Counted from the stretch's first letter, positions 52,379 to 61,897 are shown. The stretch: 64,000 nt of DNA from Mesorhizobium sp. 65-26 (GCA_001899205.1 MKVL01000042.1:1-64000); one strand, 5' to 3'. The notes: generated by a model from the sequence alone, not told the origin. Translations and numbers: made by a program.

Positions 52379-53098
52379 CTAGGGCGTGGATCCGAGGTAG
52401 ATCTCGATCACCTTGGGATCGCGGCGTATGGCGTCGACCGGTCCCTCGGCGATGACGGCGCCCATATCCATCACGGTGATGCGTTCGCTGAGCTTCATGA
52501 TGAAGTGCAGGTCGTGGTCGATGACGATGATGGCGCAGCCGAAGCGGTCTCGGATGCCGCGGATCAGCTCGGCAAGGGCGGCCGATTCCACGTCGTTCAT
52601 GCCGGCGGCCGGTTCGTCGAGAAGCAGGACGCTGGGGCCCAGCGCCAGGGCGCGCAGGATCTCCAGCCGTCGCTGGTCGCCATAGGACAATGTCCTGGCG
52701 GCATCCTCGGATCGCGCGATCAGCGAGAAGGCGACCATTTCGGCGTGAAGGTCGAAGCCCCTGACAGCGTCGGGGCGCAACGCCCTTGCGCTGGTCAGCG
52801 CGACCTCGATGTTCTGGGCGACCGACAGGTTGGCGAACAGGCGCAGGTTCTGGAAGGTGCGGGCAATTCCGGCGCGCGCGGCGACCTCGGGTCCCTTGCC
52901 GGCGACGTTGCGGCCGTCGAGAGCGACCGCGCCCTTGTCGGGGGTGAGCACGCCGGAGATGACGTTGATCAGGCTGGACTTGCCGGCGCCGTTCGGACCG
53001 ATAAGGCCACGGATCTCGCCCTTGCGGCATTCCAGCGAAACGTCGCGCAGCGCGCTGACGCCGCCGAACTGCTTCCCGATCCCGCGTACCTCGAGCAT
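52379..53098 (-). CDS. ABC transporter ATP-binding protein (LivG-like)
   Basis: A 239-residue ATPase: Walker A GPNGAGKS, Q-loop GIARTFQNLRLF, signature LSYGDQRRLE (variant of LSGGQ typical for LivG), Walker B VLLLDEPAAGMN and switch His in VIDHDLHFI. First gene of the minus-strand operon. It faces the LuxR-type gene across about 170 bp, where the operon promoter and perhaps the regulator's operator should lie. Confidence 0.93.
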   Translation of the reverse strand: MLEVRGIGKQFGGVSALRDVSLECRKGEIRGLIGPNGAGKSSLINVISGVLTPDKGAVALDGRNVAGKGPEVAARAGIARTFQNLRLFANLSVAQNIEVALTSARALRPDAVRGFDLHAEMVAFSLIARSEDAARTLSYGDQRRLEILRALALGPSVLLLDEPAAGMNDVESAALAELIRGIRDRFGCAIIVIDHDLHFIMKLSERITVMDMGAVIAEGPVDAIRRDPKVIEIYLGSTP

Positions 53099-53267
53099 CC
53101 CCACCCCATGTCCACCCGCGCCGAAACAAGCGCTTCTTTCAGGCTGGGCGACAGGATAGTGATGGCCACGCGCTCGCCCATCCCGCACAGAGCATGTGCC
53201 GAAAGGGCTATTGACAGCGAGCCTCGCGGCTCTGTCGGTAACGCCATTCAGATCGGGGGAAACGACC

Positions 53268-54080
53268 TTGGCTAAACCTTTGCCGTATCAGCAGATCGCC
53301 GATCTCATTGCCCGCGTCGGCCAGGATTCGTTTCCGCTCGCGCTCGATGGCCTCATGGAAACATGTTGCCCGTTCGATCTGTCGGCAATCGCTGCCTATC
53401 CGCCCGAGGGTAACCCGGCGCTGCTCTACAACGGCTTCAGGGGCCATGGCAGCCCACGCGCTCTGGAGCTGTACCTGCGCGGCACCTACCTTCTTGATTC
53501 CGTCTATCAGGCCTGCGTCGACCGGCGCCCGGAAGGGCTCTACCGGTTGCGGGATCTGGCGCCGGACGAGTTCTTCATTTCGGATTACAACAACTCACAT
53601 CTCGTCCACCCCTGCATATCGCTGAACAGCGGGGCCCTGGCGGAGGAGCTCGTCTACCTGGCCTACCTGACGGACGGCATCATCGCCGCCTATTCCGTCA
53701 TGCGGCAGAACGGCAATGTCGAATTCTCGGATGAGGAGTTCGGCGCCTTGCGCGCGCTGGCGCCGATCGTCTGCAGCGCGATCTCGCGCAACTGGGCCGG
53801 GCTGGTGATCAGCCAGCCGCCGCAGGGGCTGGCTGTCTGGTCGCGCCGTGGCGAACTGATGGAGCAGGGATTCGAGTCCTTCGCCGCCGACAAGCTGTCG
53901 CCGCGCGAGCGGATGATCGTCCGGCTGGTCCTCAAGGGCCACTCGACGCTGTCGATCAGTTCGACGCTGGGGATTGCCGAGGGGACGGTGAAGAACCACC
54001 GCAAGAACATTTACGCCAAGCTGCGCATCAGCGGTCAATCGGAGCTGTTCTCGACCTTTGTCGGGCACATCTGCCGCTAG
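53268..54080 (+). CDS. LuxR-family transcriptional regulator
   Basis: A 270-residue protein with a C-terminal GerE/LuxR helix-turn-helix (about 205-262: LSPRERMIVRLVLKGHSTLS, then SSTLGIAEGTVKNHRKNIYA). The N-terminal ~190 residues are not an obvious acyl-homoserine-lactone domain: the Trp/Tyr/Asp pattern of TraR/LuxR is missing. No receiver domain is seen. The TTG start has GGGGGA 9-10 bases upstream; GTG 53196 would add a 24-residue extension. Divergent from the liv-type operon, so it probably regulates it. Confidence 0.85.
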   Translation: MAKPLPYQQIADLIARVGQDSFPLALDGLMETCCPFDLSAIAAYPPEGNPALLYNGFRGHGSPRALELYLRGTYLLDSVYQACVDRRPEGLYRLRDLAPDEFFISDYNNSHLVHPCISLNSGALAEELVYLAYLTDGIIAAYSVMRQNGNVEFSDEEFGALRALAPIVCSAISRNWAGLVISQPPQGLAVWSRRGELMEQGFESFAADKLSPRERMIVRLVLKGHSTLSISSTLGIAEGTVKNHRKNIYAKLRISGQSELFSTFVGHICR

Positions 54081-54117
54081 GGGCGTCCGATACGGGATTG
54101 GGCCTGTCGCGGGAACC

Positions 54118-55032
54118 CTAGCGGAACTCTTCGAGGTAGCGCCTGCTTTCCGCGAATTCGGCGCGTATCCAGTCCGCGAATGCCAGCGCCGGCTCGCTGA
54201 GATCGGCCAGGCTGCGCGCCACCAACCAGTAGGCGCCGCATTCGACATTGGTGTCGAACGGCTTGATCATCCTGCCCGCCGTGAGCTCGTCCCTGACCAA
54301 CAGCAGGTCGCCGAGCGCCACGCCGTGCCCCAGCATCGCAGCCTGCTTGGACAGCGCGGCGTCGGCGAGAAGCGGTCCGCGCACGGGGACGTCGTCGTCG
54401 ACCCCGGCGGCTTCGAACCAGCGCGCCCAGCCCTGGCGGTTCTCCTCGTGCAGCAAGGTGTAGCGGCGCAGATCGGCAGGCTCCGAAAGCGCTTGCCCGG
54501 ACCCAAGCAGGGCCGGCGACAGGATCGGCGAATCGATGACTGGTGCCAGCCATTCCGCCTCGGTGCGCGGCCAGGACGTGTCCCGGGCGCTGAAGCGCAA
54601 GGCGAGCTCCGGCTGGCCACCCCGGAATTCCACCAGTCGAGGATCGACGTCGAGGGAGATGTCTATGCCGGGCCATTTCTCCCGGAAGCCGTTCAGCCTC
54701 GGCACCAGCCAGCAAGCGGCGAGCGAAGGCTCGACGCTGACGCGCACGACGGACTGCGCCGGGGTCGCGATGAGATCGGCGAGCAGTCCGTCGATGGCAT
54801 CGAAGCTCTGGACGAGCTGCGAGAGCAGACGTTCGCCGGCTTCGGTCAGCGCGACGCGGCGGTGATGGCGGATGAAAAGCGGCCGGTGCAGGAACGTCTC
54901 CAGCTCACGAATCTGACGGCTGATCGCGGCCTGCGAGACGAAGAGTTCTTCCGCCGCGCGGCTGAAGCTCAGGTGACGTCCGGCCGATTCAAAACTTCTC
55001 AAAGCTGTCAGGGGCAGGCGGCCACGCTTCAT
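54118..55032 (-). CDS. LysR-family regulator (GcvA-like)
   Basis: A 304-residue LTTR. The N-terminal winged HTH reads LTALRSFESAGRHLSFSRAA then EELFVSQAAISRQIRELE, followed by the linker helix and a two-lobe effector domain with the GcvA-group motif LHEENRQGWARWFEAAG. It converges on the LuxR-type gene (37 bp apart) and diverges from a 49-aa ORF at 55126. The effector is unknown; control of the neighbouring transporter or SDR is a guess from position. Confidence 0.92.
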   Translation of the reverse strand: MKRGRLPLTALRSFESAGRHLSFSRAAEELFVSQAAISRQIRELETFLHRPLFIRHHRRVALTEAGERLLSQLVQSFDAIDGLLADLIATPAQSVVRVSVEPSLAACWLVPRLNGFREKWPGIDISLDVDPRLVEFRGGQPELALRFSARDTSWPRTEAEWLAPVIDSPILSPALLGSGQALSEPADLRRYTLLHEENRQGWARWFEAAGVDDDVPVRGPLLADAALSKQAAMLGHGVALGDLLLVRDELTAGRMIKPFDTNVECGAYWLVARSLADLSEPALAFADWIRAEFAESRRYLEEFR

Positions 55033-55125
55033 TCGTATAATCTCAAGTTATCCGACGGCGACATTATACTCGTTTGAAGGGCAGGGCCAGCGGCGCTCTA
55101 ATCCAAAGGGAAAGGAGGTCCTGCC

Positions 55126-55275
55126 ATGAGAAACTACCTCGCGATCTATTCCGACGTGCTGCGGCTCGTCACGTTCCAGCAGCTGCGCCATTATCCCGAG
55201 TTTCCACGCGACGAAGCCGTGTTCGGTGGCGATCGTCCGCCACGTCAGGCAGGCCGGCCGGGCTTGCGCCGTTGA
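55126..55275 (+). CDS. Short ORF with a consensus Shine-Dalgarno, 49 aa
   Basis: Begins MRNYLAIYSDVLRLVTFQQL and ends PRQAGRPGLRR. AAAGGAGGT lies 7 bases before the ATG, the best ribosome-binding site in this part of the window. There is an amphipathic N-terminal helix and a Pro/Arg-rich tail, no signal peptide, no family I recognise. It begins 94 bp from the divergent LysR start, so the LysR protein may control it, and it ends 46 bp before yidD. Could be a small protein or the N-terminal remnant of a longer gene. Confidence 0.5.
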   Translation: MRNYLAIYSDVLRLVTFQQLRHYPEFPRDEAVFGGDRPPRQAGRPGLRR

Positions 55276-55321
55276 CGCAAGGCAGTCGCCGCATTGCGCA
55301 AACGGTGTCGAGTTGACATCT

Positions 55322-55720
55322 ATGCAAAATGAGCGAACCGGGACGATCCCAAGCATGAATGACGGCCACAGGCATGCCGGGCCGCGTGCACGCGGCCGTA
55401 ACTGGCCGGGGCCGTGGCGCAAGACGCCGGGCCGCGTGTTCGGCACGTCGCTCGTCCGGCTCTACCAGCTCACCCTGTCCGGCTTCGTCGGCAATTCCTG
55501 CCGGCACCTGCCGACCTGTTCGGAATACGCGCATGAGGCGATCGCCCGTCATGGCCTGTGGGCCGGCGGCTGGATGGGATTGTTCCGTGTCTTGCGCTGC
55601 GGGCCGTTCGGGACGCACGGCATCGACCTCGTGCCCAAGGTGCTCGATGATCGCTACCGCTGGTTCACACCCTGGCGCTACTGGCGGATTGGCCGGAAAC
55701 GCGGCGATCCCGAGAACTGA
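55322..55720 (+). CDS. yidD: Membrane protein insertion efficiency factor YidD
   Basis: A 132-residue protein with the YidD core LVRLYQLTLSGFVGNSCRHL and PTCSEYAHEAIARHGLWAGG, including the conserved cysteines, followed by GLFRVLRCGPFGTHGIDLVP. YidD helps the YidC/Sec insertase place inner-membrane proteins, acting at the inner face of the membrane. The rhizobial proteins start near the second Met (55355, MNDGHRHAG), so the true start may be there. No strong Shine-Dalgarno for either. Confidence 0.9.
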   Translation: MQNERTGTIPSMNDGHRHAGPRARGRNWPGPWRKTPGRVFGTSLVRLYQLTLSGFVGNSCRHLPTCSEYAHEAIARHGLWAGGWMGLFRVLRCGPFGTHGIDLVPKVLDDRYRWFTPWRYWRIGRKRGDPEN

Positions 55721-56168
55721 CTGTCGCTCTTCGTCCTGGTCGCGACCGGTCAGGAAACGGGTGGCGGTGGCTGCGGGTCGAAGCGACACTGGGCCTCCAG
55801 AACGGGAGGTCTTCTCATATGATTTCGCTGTTTCGCGCCATTCACCTCCATGCCGCCACACGGGGCGACGGGCTGCGGCCCGAATTTTTCGGAGCGGTAT
55901 CGAAGCCTCTTGCCCCGCCGACCATCGCCGACGGGAAGCCGCGGGCACCCGGCGTGCATTCGAAAGACAGCCCGGAGCCTTGTCGGCAAACGCGTCATAG
56001 AGTTCGAAAGCCCGTCATTCTCTGAATTTTCCACGGGTCGCAGCAGTGGATATTTACGATCCGGTAGGGTTAACGGCAGCCTGCACAAAGACTGCGAATT
56101 TGAGACAAATTCGAGACAAGAGGTGCCTTTAAGCCGCTCGTGAATTCCCCTCCCGCAGCGAGCGTCCC
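55721..56168. other. Intergenic region between yidD and the beta-lactamase
   Basis: About 450 bp without a gene I can support. An ATG at 55819 has GGGAGG about 10 bases upstream and opens 68 codons (MISLFRAIHLHAATRGDGL...), but composition and lack of motifs leave it doubtful. GC drops at about 56025-56150, which probably holds the promoter of the beta-lactamase. Confidence 0.4.
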
Positions 56169-56978
56169 ATGCATCAGATCGACCGTCTTCCCTTCATCAT
56201 CGCCGCAACGCTTTTCCTGCTGGCGTGGATGCTCGGTCTGCCGATGCGGGCGCAATCTGCGCCGCTCGCAGATATCCACTGCACGCTGATCCAGGATGCC
56301 GAGAGCGGCAAGACCCTGTACCAGGACGGAGTCTGCGATCAGCGTGTCAGTCCTGCCTCCACCTTCAAGGTGCCGCTGGCGCTGATCGGTTACGATTCCG
56401 GCATATTGACCGACGAGCACACGCCGAGCTGGGACTACAAGCCGGAGTTCAACGCGGTGAAGCGCGATCGCAAGACGGTGGACCCCACCATCTGGGAGCG
56501 GGATTCCATCATCTGGTACTCGCGCGAGATCACGCGCCGCCTCGGCGCCGATCGATTTGCCGGCTATGTGTCGAAGTTCGGCTACGGCAACAAGGACGTT
56601 TCGGGCAATCCCGGCAAGAATGACGGCCTGACGAACTCCTGGGTCGACTCCTCGCTCGAAATCTCGCCTGTCGAACAGACGGCGTTCCTGCGCCAATTGC
56701 TTGCCGGCAAAATGCCGGTTTCGGCGAAAGCGCATCAGATGACGCAGGCCATCCTGCCGAATTTCAAGGCAGGCGACTGGATGGTGCAGGGCAAGACCGG
56801 CAGCACCAGGATCGCCAAGGACAAGCGCTCGCTCGGCTGGTTCGTCGGTTGGGCACAAAAAGGTGGGCAGCGTATCGTGTTCGCGCGGCTGAACGTCGAT
56901 GGCACGCGCAGCGACATGCCGAAGGGTCTCAAGACGCGGGCGCAGTTCCTGAGGGATCTTCCGCAACTCCTCAAATGA
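56169..56978 (+). CDS. Class D (OXA-type) beta-lactamase
   Basis: A 269-residue serine beta-lactamase with a signal peptide (about 1-30). All class D landmarks appear: STFK at 64-67 (nucleophile Ser and carboxylatable Lys), SII at 113-115 in place of the usual SxV, YGN at 139-141, [13 protein letters not shown] (omega-loop Trp region) and KTG at 209-211. The SxI variant could narrow the substrate range. It is embedded between the housekeeping genes yidD and thrS, with no mobile element near, so it looks like an intrinsic chromosomal enzyme. Confidence 0.92.
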   Translation: MHQIDRLPFIIAATLFLLAWMLGLPMRAQSAPLADIHCTLIQDAESGKTLYQDGVCDQRVSPASTFKVPLALIGYDSGILTDEHTPSWDYKPEFNAVKRDRKTVDPTIWERDSIIWYSREITRRLGADRFAGYVSKFGYGNKDVSGNPGKNDGLTNSWVDSSLEISPVEQTAFLRQLLAGKMPVSAKAHQMTQAILPNFKAGDWMVQGKTGSTRIAKDKRSLGWFVGWAQKGGQRIVFARLNVDGTRSDMPKGLKTRAQFLRDLPQLLK

Positions 56979-57155
56979 GCGCCTGACGCGAACATGCTTT
57001 ACGGCGGCGGAAACTGGCCATAAAAGACAGCCCGCCGCCGGACGCCTCCGGCAATTCACCGTGCATGCGCCGCCTGGGACGCCGTCAACCCGCCTCCCGG
57101 CGGTATGCATTTTCACCACCCGCGTTCGTTTGCGGGACTGGATAGGAGAACTCTG

Positions 57156-59123
57156 ATGTCCGTTTCCCTCACATTTCCCGATGGTTCGGTTCGCGACTAC
57201 GACGCCGCGATGACCGGAGCTGGTCTTGCCGAGTCGATCTCGAAGTCGCTGGCCAAGAAGGCCGTCGCCTACAGCCTCGATGGTGTGCTGCGTGATCTGT
57301 CCGACCCGTTGGGCAAGTCCGGCAATGTCGAGATCGTCACCCGTGACGATCCGCGCGCGCTGGAACTGATCCGTCACGACACGGCCCATGTGCTGGCCGA
57401 GGCGGTGCAGGAATTGTGGCCGGGAACCCAGGTCACCATCGGACCGGTGATCGAGAACGGATTCTATTACGACTTTGCCCGCAACGAGCCGTTCACGCCC
57501 GAAGACTTCCCGGTGATCGAGAAGAAGATGCGCGAGATCATTTCGCGCAACAAGCCGTTCACCAAGGAAGTCTGGTCGCGCGAGAGGGCGCGCAAGGTGT
57601 TCGCGGACAAGGGCGAGCGCTACAAGCTCGAACTGATCGACGCGATCCCGGAAGACCAGGAGCTGAAGATCTACGCGCAGGGTGACTGGTTCGACCTCTG
57701 CCGCGGCCCGCACATGGCCTCGACTGGGCAGATCGGCAACGCCTTCAAGCTGATGAAGGTGGCTGGCGCCTACTGGCGCGGCGATTCCAACAACCCGATG
57801 CTGACGCGCATCTACGGCACGGCCTGGGCCGACCAGGCGCAGCTCGAGGCCTACCAGACCATGCTGGAGGAGGCCGAGAAGCGCGACCATCGCAAGCTTG
57901 GGCGCGAGATGGACCTGTTCCACTTCCAGGAAGAGGGACCGGGCGTCGTGTTCTGGCACGCCAAGGGCTGGAAGATGTTCCAGAACCTGGTCAACTACAT
58001 GCGTCGCCGCCTCGACGAGCAGGGCTACCAGGAGGTCAACGCGCCGCAGGTCCTCGATAAGAGCCTGTGGGAGACGTCGGGCCACTGGGGCTGGTATCGC
58101 GACGCCATGTTCAAGGTGACGGTGGCCGGCGACGATACCGACGACGACCGCGTCTTCGCGCTGAAGCCGATGAACTGCCCGGGCCACGTGCAGATCTTCA
58201 AGCACGGGCTGAAGTCCTATCGCGACCTGCCGGTCAAGCTCGCCGAATTCGGCAACGTGCACCGCTACGAGCCGTCCGGCGCGTTGCACGGGCTGATGCG
58301 TGTGCGCGGTTTCACCCAGGATGACGCCCATATCTTCTGCACGGAAGAGCAACTGGCCGCCGAGTGCCTGCGCATCAACGACCTGATCCTGTCGACTTAT
58401 GCCGATTTCGGCTTCGACGAAGTCAGCGTGAAGCTGTCGACGCGGCCGGACAAGCGCGTCGGCACCGACGAGGCCTGGGATCATGCCGAGGCGATCATGA
58501 GCAACGTGCTGGATACGATCCGCACGCGCTCCGGCAATCGCATCAAGACTTCGATCAATCCGGGCGAGGGCGCCTTCTACGGGCCGAAGTTCGAGTATGT
58601 GCTCAAGGATGCCATCGGCCGCGAATGGCAGTGCGGCACCACACAGGTGGACTTCAACCTGCCGGAGCGGTTCGGCGCCTTCTACATCGCCGCCGATTCG
58701 GAGAAGAAGCGTCCGGTCATGGTGCACCGCGCGATCTGCGGTTCGATGGAACGCTTCCTCGGCATCCTGATCGAGCACTATTCCGGCCACTTCCCGCTGT
58801 GGTTCGCGCCGCTGCAGGTGGTGGTGGCGACCATTACGTCCGACGCCGATGAATACGCAGCCAAGGTCGTCGAACGGCTGCGCGCAGCCGGCCTGCTGGC
58901 GGAAGCCGACCTGCGCAACGAGAAGATCAACTACAAGGTTCGCGAGCACTCGCTGGCCAAGGTTCCGGTGATCCTCGTCTGCGGCAAGCGCGAAGCCGAG
59001 GAGGAGACGGTCAACGTCCGCCGCCTCGGTTCGCGCGACCAGGAATCGCTTTCGCTGGTGGAAGCCGTCAAGCGGCTGGCCGACGAAGCGATGACGCCGG
59101 ACCGCCGGCGCAAGGTCGCCTGA
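57156..59123 (+). CDS. thrS: Threonyl-tRNA synthetase
   Basis: A 655-residue class II synthetase. Domain order: TGS (1-62), the editing/SAD domain (about 70-230, with [10 protein letters not shown] and DLCRGPHM), the catalytic core with Zn ligands in MNCPGH and [21 protein letters not shown] (motif 2), motif 3 in [16 protein letters not shown], and the anticodon-binding domain from about 555. AGGAGA lies about 6 bases before the ATG. I see no T-box-like leader in 56979-57155; that stretch has a small GCCGGA/TCCGGC hairpin. Confidence 0.97.
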   Translation: MSVSLTFPDGSVRDYDAAMTGAGLAESISKSLAKKAVAYSLDGVLRDLSDPLGKSGNVEIVTRDDPRALELIRHDTAHVLAEAVQELWPGTQVTIGPVIENGFYYDFARNEPFTPEDFPVIEKKMREIISRNKPFTKEVWSRERARKVFADKGERYKLELIDAIPEDQELKIYAQGDWFDLCRGPHMASTGQIGNAFKLMKVAGAYWRGDSNNPMLTRIYGTAWADQAQLEAYQTMLEEAEKRDHRKLGREMDLFHFQEEGPGVVFWHAKGWKMFQNLVNYMRRRLDEQGYQEVNAPQVLDKSLWETSGHWGWYRDAMFKVTVAGDDTDDDRVFALKPMNCPGHVQIFKHGLKSYRDLPVKLAEFGNVHRYEPSGALHGLMRVRGFTQDDAHIFCTEEQLAAECLRINDLILSTYADFGFDEVSVKLSTRPDKRVGTDEAWDHAEAIMSNVLDTIRTRSGNRIKTSINPGEGAFYGPKFEYVLKDAIGREWQCGTTQVDFNLPERFGAFYIAADSEKKRPVMVHRAICGSMERFLGILIEHYSGHFPLWFAPLQVVVATITSDADEYAAKVVERLRAAGLLAEADLRNEKINYKVREHSLAKVPVILVCGKREAEEETVNVRRLGSRDQESLSLVEAVKRLADEAMTPDRRRKVA

Positions 59124-59143
59124 TCGGCCGATCCTGCCTTCTC

Positions 59144-59172
59144 AAATGGCGGTGGTACTCCACCGCCATTTT
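59144..59172 (+). terminator. Rho-independent terminator after thrS
   Basis: A perfect 12-bp stem (AAATGGCGGTGG and its complement) with loop TACT ends in TTTT, 20 bp after the thrS stop codon. This is a classical intrinsic terminator, the clearest in the window. Confidence 0.88.
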
Positions 59173-59208
59173 CATGTCCCTGTCACGCAACGGGCCTAAC
59201 AAGCTGCA

Positions 59209-60150
59209 ATGCTCAAGCTCAAGCCGCGCGAAAGACCGTTTCCGGAACTTTCCTACGCCAATCCGCGCCAGCCGGCGTTGACGCGCTGGTTCATCCATTC
59301 GGTCGAGGGGCTGTCGGGGCGCGATCGCTTTGCCGCCCTCTACGATCTGTGGCGCCGCCAGGTGGTGCCGACGGGCGAGCGCGTCTTCAGCCGCATGCTC
59401 GATCTCATCGACGTCAGGGTCCGCTCGGCCGACCAGTGGCCGCCGGTCGGCCTGCCGGACACGCCGTTGGTGATCGTCGCCAACCATCCGTTCGGCATCG
59501 GCGACGGGATCGCCGCGCTGTCCCTCGCCGAGCAGCTCGGGCGGCCCTTCCGGGTGATGATCCACAAGGATCTGCTCAAGATCCGCGAGATGGAGCCCTA
59601 TTCGCTGCCGATCGATTTTTCGGAGACGAAGGAAGCGCTGAAGAACAACATGGCGGTGCGCCACGAGGCGGTGCGGCTGCTGCGGGAAGGGGTGACCATC
59701 GTCGTGTTCCCCGCCGGCGGCGTTGCCACCGCTCCCAAGGGATTTGGCCGGGCGCGCGACCTGCCGTGGAAGATGTTTCCCGCGCGCCTGATCCAGGATG
59801 CAAAAGCCTCCGTCGTACCGGTCTATTTTTCCGGGCAGAACGGCCGTCTGTTCCATCTGGTCAGCGGCCCGATGAACATGGCCGAGCGCGACAACCGGGT
59901 GGCCAAGTTCGTCGGGAAAGCTTCGCTGACGCTGCGCATATCGCTGCTCATCCATGAATTCGCGCGGCTTTCCGGCAAGGCGATCGACGTGCGCGTCGGC
60001 AAGGTGCTGAGCTGGAGCGATCTGGAGCCGATGCGCGACCGCAAGGCGCTGCTGGACCGGCTCTATCGGGCTGTCTTCGACCTCGCGCCGCCGGCGTCAC
60101 CGCGCAAGAAGCTGCCGTTCCTGCCGGGGCGCACGAAGCTCGCGGCTTAA
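59209..60150 (+). CDS. Lysophospholipid acyltransferase-family protein (PlsC/LPLAT)
   Basis: A 313-residue acyltransferase-like protein. The active-site block is ANHPFGIGDG (the H-x5-D form of the hemolysin/OlsA-like LPLAT branch), followed by the glycerophosphate-type region FPAGGVATAPKG. No predicted long membrane helix, so probably peripheral. Such enzymes acylate lysolipids or ornithine-lipid precursors; the acceptor is not determinable here. It converges with the exported protein at 60169 with only 18 bp between stops. Confidence 0.85.
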   Translation: MLKLKPRERPFPELSYANPRQPALTRWFIHSVEGLSGRDRFAALYDLWRRQVVPTGERVFSRMLDLIDVRVRSADQWPPVGLPDTPLVIVANHPFGIGDGIAALSLAEQLGRPFRVMIHKDLLKIREMEPYSLPIDFSETKEALKNNMAVRHEAVRLLREGVTIVVFPAGGVATAPKGFGRARDLPWKMFPARLIQDAKASVVPVYFSGQNGRLFHLVSGPMNMAERDNRVAKFVGKASLTLRISLLIHEFARLSGKAIDVRVGKVLSWSDLEPMRDRKALLDRLYRAVFDLAPPASPRKKLPFLPGRTKLAA

Positions 60151-60168
60151 CTGCCGACCGGGCGACGT

Positions 60169-61134
60169 TTAGTCGGCGCCTTCCTCGGGATCCATCGCCG
60201 CCGCTTCCGAGGCCAGCACCTCGATCTCCTGGTTCTGGCCGGCGACGACGGTGAAATCCTTCTGGTAGATGCGGTCGCGGTTCTTGGCGATGATGGTGTA
60301 GTCGCCTTCGGCGAGCACCATGGAGGCGAAGGCGCCGACGGTTTCCTTGATCGGATCGCCGGACTCGTTGAGGAGCGACCAGGACGTGTCGGCGATGGCC
60401 TCGCCGCCGGCTTCGCGCACCAGCTTCATGGTGATCTCGGCGGCGTGGTGCTCGACGGTCGCTTCGGTGAGCTTGCCGGCCTCGACACGGATGTCGGAGC
60501 GGATGACCGCGTTCACCGCGCCATAGGTCGACACCACATGGTAGGTGCCGGCATTGAGCCGCACCACGCTGTTGGGCTCGACATCCGGAATGATCAGCGC
60601 GCGGTCGCCATTGGGCTCGGCGTGGCCCTCATAGATGGAAAAGCGCAGCTTCTTGGATGGAATGCGCGCGCCGCCTGACAGAACGGCGTCGAGCTTGAGG
60701 CCGCCGGCATCGAGGACGACACTCTCGCGCTTGGTGTCCTTGCTGACGGTAATGCGCTTGGTGGCGCCGGCGCGGCCGTAGGAGGCATGCACAAGGTAGC
60801 TGCCCGGCTCAAGCTGGAAGACCGCCGTCCCGCCATGGGAGGAGGCCACTAGCGGCAGCTTGCCGTCGCTGCCGGCCTCGGGCTTGAAGACGCGCCAGAC
60901 GAGGCCTCGCGTTATGTCCGCGCCCTTGTCCGTCAGTTGCGCTGACAGCGTGATCGCGCCGCCATCGCCCTGCGCCAGCGACTTCTCGCCTCGCGGCGTG
61001 GCGTAGCTGGAAATTCCCGGCAGCTTGAGGTCGTTCACGCTATTGGCGTTCTGGGCGAGGGCATACGAGATCGGCACCGCGAAGATCGCGGCGATGAGCC
61101 AGATCGCGAAAAGGCGCCGAGTCCCCTCAAACAT
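60169..61134 (-). CDS. Conserved exported protein, 321 aa
   Basis: I recognise no enzyme family. A signal peptide (MFEGTRRLFAIWLIAAIFAV ... ALAQ) is followed by three or four beta-sandwich-like units with a repeated pattern: TLSAQLTDKGADITRGLVWR, VFQLEPGSYLVHASYGRAGA, VVRLNAGTYHVVSTYGAVNA, VLAEGDYTIIAKN. The repeated L-x-x-G-x-Y-x-V-x-x-x-Y-G motif suggests carboxypeptidase-regulatory or Ig-like domains. It is secreted to the periplasm, with an acidic end (DPEEGAD). Start set at 61134 so that the signal peptide is N-terminal; 61185 is in frame. Confidence 0.75.
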   Translation of the reverse strand: MFEGTRRLFAIWLIAAIFAVPISYALAQNANSVNDLKLPGISSYATPRGEKSLAQGDGGAITLSAQLTDKGADITRGLVWRVFKPEAGSDGKLPLVASSHGGTAVFQLEPGSYLVHASYGRAGATKRITVSKDTKRESVVLDAGGLKLDAVLSGGARIPSKKLRFSIYEGHAEPNGDRALIIPDVEPNSVVRLNAGTYHVVSTYGAVNAVIRSDIRVEAGKLTEATVEHHAAEITMKLVREAGGEAIADTSWSLLNESGDPIKETVGAFASMVLAEGDYTIIAKNRDRIYQKDFTVVAGQNQEIEVLASEAAAMDPEEGAD

Positions 61135-61288
61135 GCCTTGCGTTGAAGCCCATGGCGGTGGCAATTTCAAGGCTGAAGAGTCCATTCCGTCAGCCGGAAG
61201 GCCTCAACGGCGCGTTTTGCGTCGCTTGCCCGAGCCGCCCGATTTCCCGCTGGCGCGCTTCAGCTCAAAATCCAGGAGAATCGCGCCC

Positions 61289-61873
61289 ATGACGTCGCCG
61301 ATCATCGACTTTCTGCTGACCCGTAATTCAGCGCCCATCCCGGACCTGAAAGAGCCGGCGCCGAGCGATGCCGAGATCGCCACCATGATCGCCGCCGCGA
61401 GCCGCGTGCCGGATCATGGCCGGTTGGAGCCATGGCGCTTCATCGTCTATCGCGGCGAGGCGAGGGTCGAGATCGGCCGGAAACTGGCAGCGCTCGCCGA
61501 GCAGCGCGAAGGGCCGTTACCGGAAGGGCGACGCAACCAGGAACTGGCACGGTTTTCGCGCGCGCCCCTGGTCATCGGCGTTGTTTCCAGCCCGAAGGAA
61601 AGTCCCAAGATACCGCAATGGGAGATGTTCATTTCGGGTGGCATGGCGGCGATGAACCTGATCATCGCGGCCAACGCGCTGGGCTACGGCACCAATATGA
61701 TCAGCAACTGGTATTCGGATGTGCCGGAGGGCAGGGCGCTTCTGGGACTTGCGCCGCAGGAGCGCGTCGTCGGCTTCGTGCATATCGGCACCGCCCAGGC
61801 ACCCGCGCCGGAGCGGCCGCGCCCCGACCCGGCAAAGCTCTACACCGATTATTCCGGTCCTTTCGCAGGCTGA
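61289..61873 (+). CDS. Nitroreductase-family protein (YdjA-like)
   Basis: A 194-residue FMN-dependent oxidoreductase of the small YdjA-like type. The N-terminal LLTRNSAPIPDL replaces the usual RRSxR FMN contact, with ASRVPDHGRLEPWRFIV and GMAAMNLIIAANALGYGTNM as the flavin-binding helices. AGGAGA stands about 10 bases before the ATG. Its physiological substrate is unknown. It is followed by an inverted repeat at 61898. Confidence 0.88.
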   Translation: MTSPIIDFLLTRNSAPIPDLKEPAPSDAEIATMIAAASRVPDHGRLEPWRFIVYRGEARVEIGRKLAALAEQREGPLPEGRRNQELARFSRAPLVIGVVSSPKESPKIPQWEMFISGGMAAMNLIIAANALGYGTNMISNWYSDVPEGRALLGLAPQERVVGFVHIGTAQAPAPERPRPDPAKLYTDYSGPFAG

Positions 61874-61897
61874 GCGTCCCCGCGGCGCCAGATCCAA

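Noticed and set aside
55819-56025. 68-codon ORF with GGGAGG upstream between yidD and the beta-lactamase
   Set aside because: The Shine-Dalgarno distance is long, the composition is not clearly coding, and no motif is visible; left as unassigned intergenic sequence.
56979-57155. Possible T-box leader of thrS
   Set aside because: No T-box sequence or anticodon-bearing stem is seen; only a short GC hairpin. T-boxes are also rare in this class.
56070-58949. 959-codon open frame on the minus strand
   Set aside because: Shadow of thrS and the beta-lactamase, both with full catalytic motifs on the plus strand.
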